Below, in pieces: positions 14,851 through 21,721 of a stretch of 29,688 nucleotides of DNA; positions within the stretch are counted from its first letter, which is position 1; each line of letters starts with the position of its first letter. The DNA comes from an uncultured Corynebacterium sp. (GTDB lineage: Bacteria > Actinomycetota > Actinomycetes > Mycobacteriales > Mycobacteriaceae), in NCBI RefSeq assembly GCF_946221105.1, contig NZ_CAMICL010000027.1, positions 1-29,688 on the forward strand, written 5' to 3'. The notes beneath the pieces were generated by a model. It was not told the origin of the DNA, did no database searches, and saw nothing but the letters and a program-made list of their open reading frames with translations. The position numbers and the translations under genes were made by a program.

Positions 14851-16478
14851 GCGAGCGCAACAACAACGGCGAGCACCTCGAGCCGGAAACGCAGTTTATC
14901 CAGCCCGGCATCGACCGGTCCGGCTACACCGACATGGATGCGTACGTGGTCGGCGCCGACAGCGCTGAGTACTACGAGAACAAGAACTTCAACGCCGGGG
15001 AGGACCTGCAGGGCTTCGAGGAAGCCGGCATCGACGAGTCCGAGTTCGGCGAGGCCGACTTCGGCGAGGGCTACGACTCCGACGACGAGCTGACCGAGGA
15101 GGAGTGGGCAGAGCTCGAGGCCGAGTACGGCATTGCCCAGCCCGACGTGGTCACCGAGGCCCTGCCGACGGTGTCCATCGTGGGCCGCCCGAACGTGGGC
15201 AAGTCCTCGTTGGTGAACCGCTTCATCGGCCGCCGCGAGGCCGTGGTGGAGGACCACCCGGGTGTCACGCGCGACCGCGTCAGCTACATCACGGACTGGG
15301 GCGGTCGCCGTTTCTGGGTGCAGGACACCGGCGGCTGGGACCCGGACGCAAAGGGCATCCACGCCGCGATTGCCCGCCAGGCGGAGGCCGCGATGGCCAC
15401 TTCCGATGTCATCGTCATGGTTGTGGATGCCAAGACCGCCATCACGGAGACGGACGCGGTGATGGCCCGCAACTTGCAGCGCTCCGAGGTTCCCGTGATC
15501 CTGGTGGCGAACAAGTTCGAGTCCGACAGCCAGTGGGGCGATGTGGCCGAGTTCTACGCGCTCGGGCTGGGAGACCCGTGGCCGGTGTCTGCTCTGCACG
15601 GCCGCGGCGGCGCGGACGTGCTCGACGAGATCTTGCGCCTGTTCCCGGACGAGCCGCGCGTGAAGGAATCCATTACCGGCGGCCCACGCCGCGTGGCGCT
15701 GGTGGGACGGCCGAATGTGGGCAAGTCCAGCCTGCTGAATAAGCTGACAAAGTCCGACCGCTCTGTGGTGGACAACGTCGCCGGCACCACCGTGGACCCG
15801 GTGGACGATCTCGTGCAGCTGGACGAGGACCTGTGGACCTTCATCGACACCGCTGGCCTGCGCAAGAAGGTGAAAAACGCCCAGGGCCACGAGTACTACG
15901 CGTCGCTGCGCACCCGTGGCACCATCGAGGCCGCCGAGGTGTGCGTCGTGCTCATCGACGCCTCGGAGGAGATCTCCGAGCAAGACCAGCGAGTGATCTC
16001 CATGGTGCTGGAAGCCGGCAAGGCGATGGTCATCTGCTTTAACAAGTGGGACCTGATGGACGAGGACCGCCGCTACGACTTCGACCGCGAATTCGACGAG
16101 ACGATGGGCCAGCTCAAGTGGGTGACCAAGCTGAACATCTCCGCCGACACCGGCCGCGGCCTGCACCGCCTTGAGCCGGCGATGAAGGAGGCGCTGGAGA
16201 ATTGGGACAAGCGCATCTCCACCGGCCAGCTGAACAACTGGCTGCGCGAAGCGATCGCGGCGAACCCGCCGCCGATGAAGAACAACCGCCTGCCCAAGCT
16301 GCTGTTCGCCACCATGGCCAGCACTCGTCCGCCGACAATCGTGCTGTTCACCACCGGCTTCCTCGACGCTGGCTACCGCCGCTACCTGGAACGCAAGTTC
16401 CGCGAGCAGTTCGGCTACCACGGCACCCCGGTGCGCATTGCGGTGCGCGTGCGCGAGCGCCGCGGCAAGAAGGGCTAG
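14847..16478 (+). CDS. der: Ribosome-assembly GTPase Der (EngA)
   Basis: Der is a double GTPase needed for 50S maturation. The 543-residue protein begins with a 100-residue very acidic extension (many Glu, Asp, Tyr) absent from E. coli Der. GTPase domain 1 follows with GRPNVGKS (113-120) and DTGGW; domain 2 has GRPNVGKS (287-294), DTAGL and NKWD (399-402); a C-terminal KH-like domain ends in RERRGKKG. In domain 1 the base-specificity motif reads NKFE (222-225) rather than NKxD, an unusual replacement of the Asp that contacts guanine. Everything else looks intact. The ATG at 14847 overlaps the cmk stop by four bases, so the pair is coupled. Confidence 0.94.
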   Translation: MSERNNNGEHLEPETQFIQPGIDRSGYTDMDAYVVGADSAEYYENKNFNAGEDLQGFEEAGIDESEFGEADFGEGYDSDDELTEEEWAELEAEYGIAQPDVVTEALPTVSIVGRPNVGKSSLVNRFIGRREAVVEDHPGVTRDRVSYITDWGGRRFWVQDTGGWDPDAKGIHAAIARQAEAAMATSDVIVMVVDAKTAITETDAVMARNLQRSEVPVILVANKFESDSQWGDVAEFYALGLGDPWPVSALHGRGGADVLDEILRLFPDEPRVKESITGGPRRVALVGRPNVGKSSLLNKLTKSDRSVVDNVAGTTVDPVDDLVQLDEDLWTFIDTAGLRKKVKNAQGHEYYASLRTRGTIEAAEVCVVLIDASEEISEQDQRVISMVLEAGKAMVICFNKWDLMDEDRRYDFDREFDETMGQLKWVTKLNISADTGRGLHRLEPAMKEALENWDKRISTGQLNNWLREAIAANPPPMKNNRLPKLLFATMASTRPPTIVLFTTGFLDAGYRRYLERKFREQFGYHGTPVRIAVRVRERRGKKG

Positions 16479-16482
16479 GCCC

Positions 16483-17193
16483 ATGCGGCAGCGCACGGTG
16501 GAATTAGGCGGCGTTAAGCGCAGCTACCACGTCTGCGCTCCCGCAGGTCACACTGGCGCGCTGCCGGTGATAGTCGCGCTGCACGGCAAGGGCGACAACG
16601 GCCGCGACTTCCTCGCCGGGACCGGCTTGCACCGGGCGCGCGCCATCGTCGCCGCGCCCACGGGTGCGGGTCTTGCCTGGGCACCCGCGCCGTACGCGCG
16701 GACCACGTTCGAGGAGGATGTGGCGTTTGTGCGCGCGCTTCTCGACGACCTCCGGTCCACCTTCGCCACCGGCAACACCTACCTGGCAGGATTTTCCAAC
16801 GGCGGGGGACTGGCAGTGCACCTGAGCCTGACCGACCTCGAACTCGCAGGCGTGGCCACGGTCGCGGCAGCGGTGCGCGCCGCCCCGGGCGAGCTCGCGG
16901 CAGCGCAGCCCCTGGATTACCTGAACATCCACGGCACCTTCGACGACGTGGTGCCGTTCGCCGGCGAACAACGATCCCCGTACAGCGGGGCAGAAGACGA
17001 CACCACGTACGGCGCACCCGACGTGGTGGCGGCGTTTGAGCGTCGCAACGGCGACCGCGCCCGTGCCACGCTGACCGCGGTGGAGGGGATGGGCCACGAA
17101 TGGCCCACCGGACCGTGGGCTGCCCGGCGCGGCGTGGACGCCACTGAAGCGATCCTGGAGTTTTTCGGGGTCGAATACAACCGCGCCGGCTAG
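16483..17193 (+). CDS. Cytoplasmic LpqC/PHB-depolymerase-like esterase
   Basis: This 236-residue alpha/beta hydrolase has a compact PHB-depolymerase/feruloyl-esterase layout: VALHGKGDNG as oxyanion loop, nucleophile elbow GFSNGGG with Ser105, HGTFDDVVPF with Asp154 or 155, and MGHEWP with His205. There is no signal peptide, so it should act inside the cell; its substrate is unknown. The lipoprotein at 17993-18934 is its paralogue, sharing AWAPAPYA, the Ser motif and GVATVA. The frame is open upstream, but those starts lie in der. ATG 16483, four bases after der, has AGAAGG nine bases before it. Its stop shares the tetranucleotide CTAG with the convergent methyltransferase stop. Confidence 0.78.
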   Translation: MRQRTVELGGVKRSYHVCAPAGHTGALPVIVALHGKGDNGRDFLAGTGLHRARAIVAAPTGAGLAWAPAPYARTTFEEDVAFVRALLDDLRSTFATGNTYLAGFSNGGGLAVHLSLTDLELAGVATVAAAVRAAPGELAAAQPLDYLNIHGTFDDVVPFAGEQRSPYSGAEDDTTYGAPDVVAAFERRNGDRARATLTAVEGMGHEWPTGPWAARRGVDATEAILEFFGVEYNRAG

Positions 17194-17972
17194 GCGCGCT
17201 CGTAGACGAACGCGTCGGTGCGGTACGGCAGCGGGATCGTGTCGCCGGGGTCGAAGCCGAGGCGCTCGTAGAGGTACCAGGTCAGATTCGCCTCCATCTT
17301 GGCGCGGGTGCGTTCGTTCGCTTTCAGCCAGTAGGAGCGGGTTGCCATGAGCTCGAAGCAGTCCTCCACGGCGATCGGGTGCAGCCACTCTTGGCGTAAC
17401 TCGTTCTGCAGCAGCCAGGGGGCGGCGACCTCCGGGTAGAAGCCCTCGCGCTGCACGTCGCCGGAGTGCATGATGCGGCTGAGCCGCAAGACCCAGGGGT
17501 GGCGCACGGCCAGCGTGTTCCAACACAGCACGAGGCGGCCGCCGGGACGGATCACGCGGTCCGCTTCTCGGCTTGCGGCGGGCACATCCACCCAGTGCCA
17601 GGTCTGCGCGCACGTCAGCGCATCGACGGAGTCGTCTGCGAGTCCGGTCGCTTCGGCGGTGGCGCGCCACACGGGTACTGAGGGCAACACCGTGTGGAAG
17701 ACCCGGTTCATGTCGCCGCTGGGGTCGCAGGCGAGCATGGAACGTGAATCGTCGCAAAGCAATTGTGTGAACTTGCCGGTGCCTGCACCGACGTCGCAGA
17801 CGGTGCCGGGGCCGACCAGCTCGCTGAGCGCGGCGGGGTAGGTGGGACGGGCGGCGTCGTAGCGGGTTGCGTCGCGGGTGAACGCCTCGGCTGCGCCGCT
17901 GCGGTGCGCGGAGTCCCTGAACCTCGGTCCAGCTTTCCTGCTGGGTCCTGGCTGTGTTCCGCTCGCGTGCAC
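17190..17972 (-). CDS. Class I SAM-dependent methyltransferase, substrate unknown
   Basis: The 260-residue protein has the Methyltransf_11 pattern: DVGAGTGKF (60-68) binding SAM, LACDPSGDM as the acidic loop, SVDALTCAQTWHW as motif IV, and RVIRPGGRLVL as the post-motif. A helical C-terminal part contains several Trp and Arg. The first 25 residues are basic and probably unstructured. I cannot name the substrate; small-molecule methyltransferases of this type are numerous. The GTG at 17972 is eight bases from a minus-strand TAGATT and fits a leaderless transcript. It is convergent with the first esterase, with which its stop overlaps by four bases, and divergent from the lipoprotein esterase, whose start is 20 bases away. 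Confidence 0.8.
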   Translation of the reverse strand: MHASGTQPGPSRKAGPRFRDSAHRSGAAEAFTRDATRYDAARPTYPAALSELVGPGTVCDVGAGTGKFTQLLCDDSRSMLACDPSGDMNRVFHTVLPSVPVWRATAEATGLADDSVDALTCAQTWHWVDVPAASREADRVIRPGGRLVLCWNTLAVRHPWVLRLSRIMHSGDVQREGFYPEVAAPWLLQNELRQEWLHPIAVEDCFELMATRSYWLKANERTRAKMEANLTWYLYERLGFDPGDTIPLPYRTDAFVYERA

Positions 17973-17979
17973 GATGGTC

Positions 17980-17986
17980 TAATCTA
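17980..17986. promoter_or_regulatory. Overlapping divergent -10 elements for methyltransferase and lipoprotein
   Basis: The plus strand reads TAATCT at 17980-17985, seven bases before GTG 17993. The minus strand reads TAGATT over 17986-17981, eight bases before GTG 17972. The two hexamers share five base pairs, so polymerase should bind in only one direction at a time. Both genes would be leaderless. Confidence 0.5.
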
Positions 17987-17992
17987 CCTTGC

Positions 17993-18934
17993 GTGTTTTA
18001 CCGCCCAGTGATCCGCGCCGCGGCCGCAGTCAGCTTGGCCGCAACCTGCTTGAGCGTCGCAGGGTGCGCGGGTGACACGGCGCGGCTGCGCACCGCGATC
18101 ACCACGCAGCCGGATGTGCCCGAGGACATCGTCCGGGAGGTGGAGCCGTGGTCGGATCCCGCGATTGAGCGCAGGCAGATGACCTCTGCGGGTCTGAAAC
18201 GCGATTACATCCTGTCGGTGCCGAGGGGCGCGAAGCAGCGCGACCGGCTGCCGCTGATCCTGGTGTTCCACGGCTACAAGGAGGACGCGGAGCGGCTCAG
18301 GCAGCACTCGCAGCTGGATAAAGCAGACGCTGTGGTGGCGTTTATGGACGGCGTCGGCGAAGCCTGGGCGCCTGCCCCGTACGCGGAGACGAGCGGGGAG
18401 CAGGACCTCGCGTTTGTGGACGATGTGCTCGATCAGCTGGAGGGGGAATACTCCATCGACCGCACCCGGATTTTCGCCGCGGGGTTTTCCAACGGCGGCG
18501 GGTTCGCGGCGTTTGTGGGCTGCCAGCGCCCGCAGGAGTTCAGCGGCGTGGCCACCGTGGCCGGCGCGTTTTACCAGCGCGTCGCAAAAGGGTGCTCCAG
18601 CATCCCCATGAAGCACGTCGACTTCCACGGCACCGCTGATCCGATCATCTCCTACGACGGCGGCGAACGGCACGAGACGGTGTACAACTCAACACCCGAG
18701 ATGCTCGAGGAAGCCGCGGTGCGCAACCACTGCGCGGGACGCAGGGAAGACGTCGAGTTGTCGCATACGGTGACGAAGCTGAGTTGGGACGATTGCGACG
18801 CCGCGCTGTCGCACTACCGTATCGACGGCGGGCCGCACGTGTGGCCCGGCGGCACCTCCGACAACACAGGCCTGGTGTCCAAAGGGTTTGCCACCCGCAC
18901 GCTGCTGGAGTTCCTTGGCGTCGGCATGTCCTAG
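17993..18934 (+). CDS. lpqC: Secreted LpqC-type esterase lipoprotein
   Basis: This 313-residue lipoprotein has a signal peptide (1-24) and lipobox VAGC with Cys25 as lipidated residue, then a PHB-depolymerase/feruloyl-esterase domain: VFHGYKEDAE as oxyanion loop, GFSNGGG with Ser166, FHGTADPII with Asp216, and GGPHVWPGG with His282. Two Cys-containing segments late in the chain (HCAGRR, DDCDAA) could form a disulfide outside the cell. It resembles mycobacterial LpqC by type; the natural ester is unknown. An in-frame start at 17954 lies inside the methyltransferase and would spoil the signal peptide. GTG 17993 sits seven bases after TAATCT and gives a clean signal sequence. It is a paralogue of the gene at 16483. 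Confidence 0.82.
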   Translation: MFYRPVIRAAAAVSLAATCLSVAGCAGDTARLRTAITTQPDVPEDIVREVEPWSDPAIERRQMTSAGLKRDYILSVPRGAKQRDRLPLILVFHGYKEDAERLRQHSQLDKADAVVAFMDGVGEAWAPAPYAETSGEQDLAFVDDVLDQLEGEYSIDRTRIFAAGFSNGGGFAAFVGCQRPQEFSGVATVAGAFYQRVAKGCSSIPMKHVDFHGTADPIISYDGGERHETVYNSTPEMLEEAAVRNHCAGRREDVELSHTVTKLSWDDCDAALSHYRIDGGPHVWPGGTSDNTGLVSKGFATRTLLEFLGVGMS

Positions 18935-18969
18935 CCGCGCGGTGCGACGCGGTACGGGCCTGGCACGGC

Positions 18970-18975
18970 TACCAT
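18970..18975 (+). promoter_or_regulatory. -10 element of the leaderless lipid-kinase gene
   Basis: TACCAT at 18970-18975 is seven bases before GTG at 18983. The in-frame ATG at 18974 is formed by the last two bases of this hexamer plus G, so that ATG should not be on the transcript. Confidence 0.5.
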
Positions 18976-18982
18976 GAGGCGC

Positions 18983-19948
18983 GTGAATGACGCGTCTAGT
19001 CCCCGGGTGACGGTGGTGTACAACCCCGTGAAAGTCCACCTGGAACGCCTACGCCGTGCCGTGGAGCGCTACGCCTGGGCGGGCGCGGACATCGAGTGGG
19101 CGCCGACCACTACAGAGGGTCCCGGGTTTTCCCAGGCTGTCCGAGCGCTCGAGCAGGGCACGGATTTGATCATCGCCGCCGGCGGAGACGGCACGGTGCG
19201 CATGGTCGCGCTTGCCGTGTCTGGTTCCAAAACACCTATGGCGATTGTGCCGGCGGGCACCGGCAACATGCTCGCGCGCAACCTCGACGTGCCGCTGTTG
19301 CTGGAATCGGCGGTGCACCGTGCGTTTGCGGGCACCGACCGGCTCATCGATCTCTGCCGCGCCGAGATGGTCTACCCCGACGGCCGCACCGAGCACTCCG
19401 GCTTCGCGGTCATGGCCGGCGTCGGCGCGGATGCCGGCATGATCCACCGCACCCGCGAGAGCCTCAAGGCCGCCGTCGGGCCGCTCGCGTACGTGCCGGC
19501 CGTGTTCCAATCGCTCGGCGGCGGCAACAGCGTGGACGTGGGCATCACGCTTGATAGCAACCCATCGGTGACCACCTCGTTGCACACCTGCATCGTCGGC
19601 AACTGCAGCGACCTGGTGGGCGGGATCCCGCTGTTGCCGGACGCGCAGCCTGACGACGGCGTACTCGACGCCGTCGTACTGCGCGCCGAGGACGTCGCCG
19701 ACTGGGCGGGCATCGGCGGCAAACTCGCGCTGGACACCGTGCGTGGCGGCATCAATGCGCTGCTGCCCAGCGAGGTGCAGCCGCGCCCACCAGCGTCCCT
19801 ACCGCCGACTATGGAGTACCTGGAGGGCCGCCGCATCACTCTAGAGTTCGCGGAACCCGAGCACCTTGAGCTTGACGGAGACGCCGCCGGCGCCGTCAGC
19901 GCCGTGACCTTCGACGTCATGCCGGGCACCCTGCGCGTGGTGTGCTGA
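18983..19948 (+). CDS. Diacylglycerol/sphingosine-kinase-family lipid kinase
   Basis: This 321-residue member of the DAGK catalytic family probably phosphorylates diacylglycerol or a related lipid. It starts with the family's VVYNPVK segment (11-17), followed by GGDGTVRMVA (GGDGT at 67-71, nucleotide binding) and PAGTGNMLARNL, and later VVGNCSD-like and DDGVLDAVVL motifs of the beta-sandwich domain. No transmembrane segment is seen, as is normal for soluble YegS/DgkB-like enzymes. I prefer the GTG at 18983 to the ATG at 18974, because the latter is part of the -10 box; the difference is three residues. It lies 48 bases after the lipoprotein stop. Confidence 0.88.
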   Translation: MNDASSPRVTVVYNPVKVHLERLRRAVERYAWAGADIEWAPTTTEGPGFSQAVRALEQGTDLIIAAGGDGTVRMVALAVSGSKTPMAIVPAGTGNMLARNLDVPLLLESAVHRAFAGTDRLIDLCRAEMVYPDGRTEHSGFAVMAGVGADAGMIHRTRESLKAAVGPLAYVPAVFQSLGGGNSVDVGITLDSNPSVTTSLHTCIVGNCSDLVGGIPLLPDAQPDDGVLDAVVLRAEDVADWAGIGGKLALDTVRGGINALLPSEVQPRPPASLPPTMEYLEGRRITLEFAEPEHLELDGDAAGAVSAVTFDVMPGTLRVVC

Positions 19949-19972
19949 GCACCCGGCTTGCTGCGTCGCAGG

Positions 19973-19978
19973 CACAAT
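19973..19978 (+). promoter_or_regulatory. -10 element of the leaderless gamma-carbonic anhydrase gene
   Basis: CACAAT at 19973-19978 is seven bases before ATG 19986, with the 11 bases at 19972-19982 identical to those before steA. An in-frame ATG at 19977 is generated by the hexamer itself. Confidence 0.5.
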
Positions 19979-19985
19979 GGTGTGC

Positions 19986-20525
19986 ATGATCTACAGCTTT
20001 GAAGGCACAACCCCGCAGATCCACCCCTCGGCGTATATCTCCGACGAGGCCACCATTATCGGCAACGTGACCATCGGCGAGGACGCGAACATTTGGCCCG
20101 GCGTAGTCATCCGCGGCGACGTGGGCGCGATCCGCATCGGCAACCGCGTCAACGTCCAGGACGGCTCCGTGCTGCACGTGGATACCGACGGGGAGACGGT
20201 GCTGGAAGACGACGTGACCATCGGCCACCTGGCCATGGTGCACGGCTGCCACATCGAGCCCGGCTGCCTGATCGGCATGAGCGCGACTGTGCTGTCGCGC
20301 TCGCGCGTGGGCAAAGGCAGCATCGTCGGCGGCGGGGCAGTGGTACTCGAAGGACAGCAGCTGCCGGAGTTCTCTCTGGCGGCCGGCGTGCCTGCGAAGG
20401 TGAAGCGCACGCTCGAGCCGGACACCTACGAGGACAGGTTGCGCCACGCGGCGTACTACGTGGAGTTGGGACGGCGGGCGGCGACCGGTTTGGTGCCGGT
20501 GGAGCGGGAGTTTCTTCGCAGCTGA
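19986..20525 (+). CDS. Gamma-carbonic-anhydrase-family hexapeptide-repeat protein
   Basis: The 179-residue left-handed beta-helix protein has repeated hexapeptides (for example IGNVTI, IGEDAN, VGAIRI) from about residue 12 to 130. The three metal-ligand histidines of the gamma class are present: His64 (VLHVD), His81 and His86 (GHLAMVHGC). A C-terminal helix caps it, so it should form a trimer with zinc or iron between subunits. Many such proteins (YrdA, PaaY type) have weak or no hydratase activity, so carbonic anhydrase is a family label. It ends the housekeeping part: GC falls right after its stop, and the next gene is convergent, 72 bases away. No terminator is evident in that gap. Confidence 0.9.
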   Translation: MIYSFEGTTPQIHPSAYISDEATIIGNVTIGEDANIWPGVVIRGDVGAIRIGNRVNVQDGSVLHVDTDGETVLEDDVTIGHLAMVHGCHIEPGCLIGMSATVLSRSRVGKGSIVGGGAVVLEGQQLPEFSLAAGVPAKVKRTLEPDTYEDRLRHAAYYVELGRRAATGLVPVEREFLRS

Positions 20526-20597
20526 TACTAAGATTTCATTGAGAAAGACGTCGTTTGATGTGGAAAGTGCCGTTCGAGATCCGGTTTCAAAGCGACA

Positions 20598-21299
20598 TTA
20601 CGCATAATCCTCCGGCCGAAAATCTGGCATCGATTCATGCGGAGGGATTGGTATCTCAACGAGCAACTTCGGACATCCTTCAACCTCCGCCCCTTGAGGG
20701 GCCTTGAGGAGCCTAAGAAACTCCGGACTGTTATAACTCAGAAGAACACAATCAACCCCCACGGCATCATCGCCAATCCGTATAAACGCTCGCTCGCCTT
20801 CTTCCAATAGAAACTCAGGTACTCCATTGGAGTTGATTCTTGGCTCTTGGGTGGGATGGTTCCAATTATCTGGCTCAAGGATGCAGACCTTAGATGACCA
20901 ATCACTTGCGCTACCCAATCGTGGCTCATCCGGTCTGGATCCGTCCGACGGACGCTTCTTGTTCCACATCCAATCGTAGCTCGCAGGGGCAATTGAGAGT
21001 CCTGAAACGGCTTCCCCTGTGCTATTTACGAGAACCAGTTCCAAACCAGAGGGATTACGATGAAAAGAATAGGTCCATCCGTGGGTTTGTTTCTCTAGGT
21101 TTTGAGCCATAACGCTTCTGTAGAGAAACAGCTTCATCCTCCGATCGCTTTCTTCACGCTCGCGACGGTTGGCTTCATCGTATTTGTGGGTGATTAACCA
21201 TGACACTAAACCGCCGAGTGTCGCCCCTAGTAGTGCGAAGAAAACATCGACAAACTGAAGCCTAAAGATCTCGGGTGGAAGGCTAAGAATGCTATCCAT
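20598..21299 (-). CDS. Single-pass membrane protein of unknown function in low-GC island
   Basis: I do not recognise this 233-residue protein. One transmembrane helix is clear at about residues 17-37 (VDVFFALLGATLGGLVSWLI), followed by a charged helix (YDEANRREREESDRRMKL) and a roughly 170-residue soluble part with many Trp, Pro and Asp, best read as beta-rich and cytoplasmic by the positive-inside rule. There are no enzyme motifs I can see. Codon and base composition differ sharply from the genes to the left (many A/T third positions), which points to transfer. It sits 422 bases beyond the end of hsdR on the same strand, so a link to the restriction system is possible but unproven. GGAAA before the ATG is a modest ribosome site. 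Confidence 0.65.
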   Translation of the reverse strand: MDSILSLPPEIFRLQFVDVFFALLGATLGGLVSWLITHKYDEANRREREESDRRMKLFLYRSVMAQNLEKQTHGWTYSFHRNPSGLELVLVNSTGEAVSGLSIAPASYDWMWNKKRPSDGSRPDEPRLGSASDWSSKVCILEPDNWNHPTQEPRINSNGVPEFLLEEGERAFIRIGDDAVGVDCVLLSYNSPEFLRLLKAPQGAEVEGCPKLLVEIPIPPHESMPDFRPEDYA

Positions 21300-21721
21300 A
21301 GATTTCCAGTCAAAATGAGAATTGTTCCTCGGACAAAGATAGCCGATACCGGATGAATACTTTGCTCAAACTTTTCCGGTTTGCGGCTCCGCATTGGTTT
21401 TGGAGACGGGTCCAAGCTATCTGAAGGAGCCGCTGTAACACTGACGAATCCGACCAAGTTTGCGACTGGCGCCACTCAGTCCACATCACTCTAACCTGCT
21501 TCCACGTGCAAATAGCTAGTGATGTATTGCTCAGCCGGTGCGCCTACTTTGTATCGATCTCGCCCTGACTTCTCAGCGTGGACCACCACTTCTCGCAGTG
21601 AGGTGCGACAATATCGCTCCCGTCCCCGGTGTTTGTCAACGGGCCCTACACAGCTCGCAGCGTTCAAGGTTTTTCCCTCAGCTTGACTTGCCGCCGGCAT
21701 CGTTACGTCTGCAGTTGCGCC
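21300..21721. other. Low-GC gap without a convincing gene
   Basis: This 422-base stretch between the unknown membrane protein and hsdR holds only short frames (82 codons at 21227-21475, 69 codons at 21491-21700, both minus strand) with GTG-type or weak starts, no ribosome sites and no recognisable motifs. It may be decayed coding DNA or the untranslated leader of the membrane-protein gene. A promoter-like pair on the minus strand is listed separately. Confidence 0.5.
21610..21639 (-). promoter_or_regulatory. Possible promoter pointing towards the unknown membrane protein
   Basis: On the minus strand a perfect TTGACA (21639-21634) is followed after 18 bases by GATATT (21615-21610). Transcription would run leftwards, entering the gene at 21299 after about 300 untranslated bases. 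The long leader is a reason for caution. Confidence 0.3.

Noticed and set aside
21227..21475. Minus-strand 82-codon frame before the unknown membrane protein
   Set aside because: GTG start, no ribosome site, overlaps the start of the better-supported gene at 21299, and has no recognisable motif.
21491..21700. Minus-strand 69-codon frame after hsdR
   Set aside because: No ribosome site and no similarity I can recognise. I considered an integrase or transposase remnant but saw no catalytic motif.
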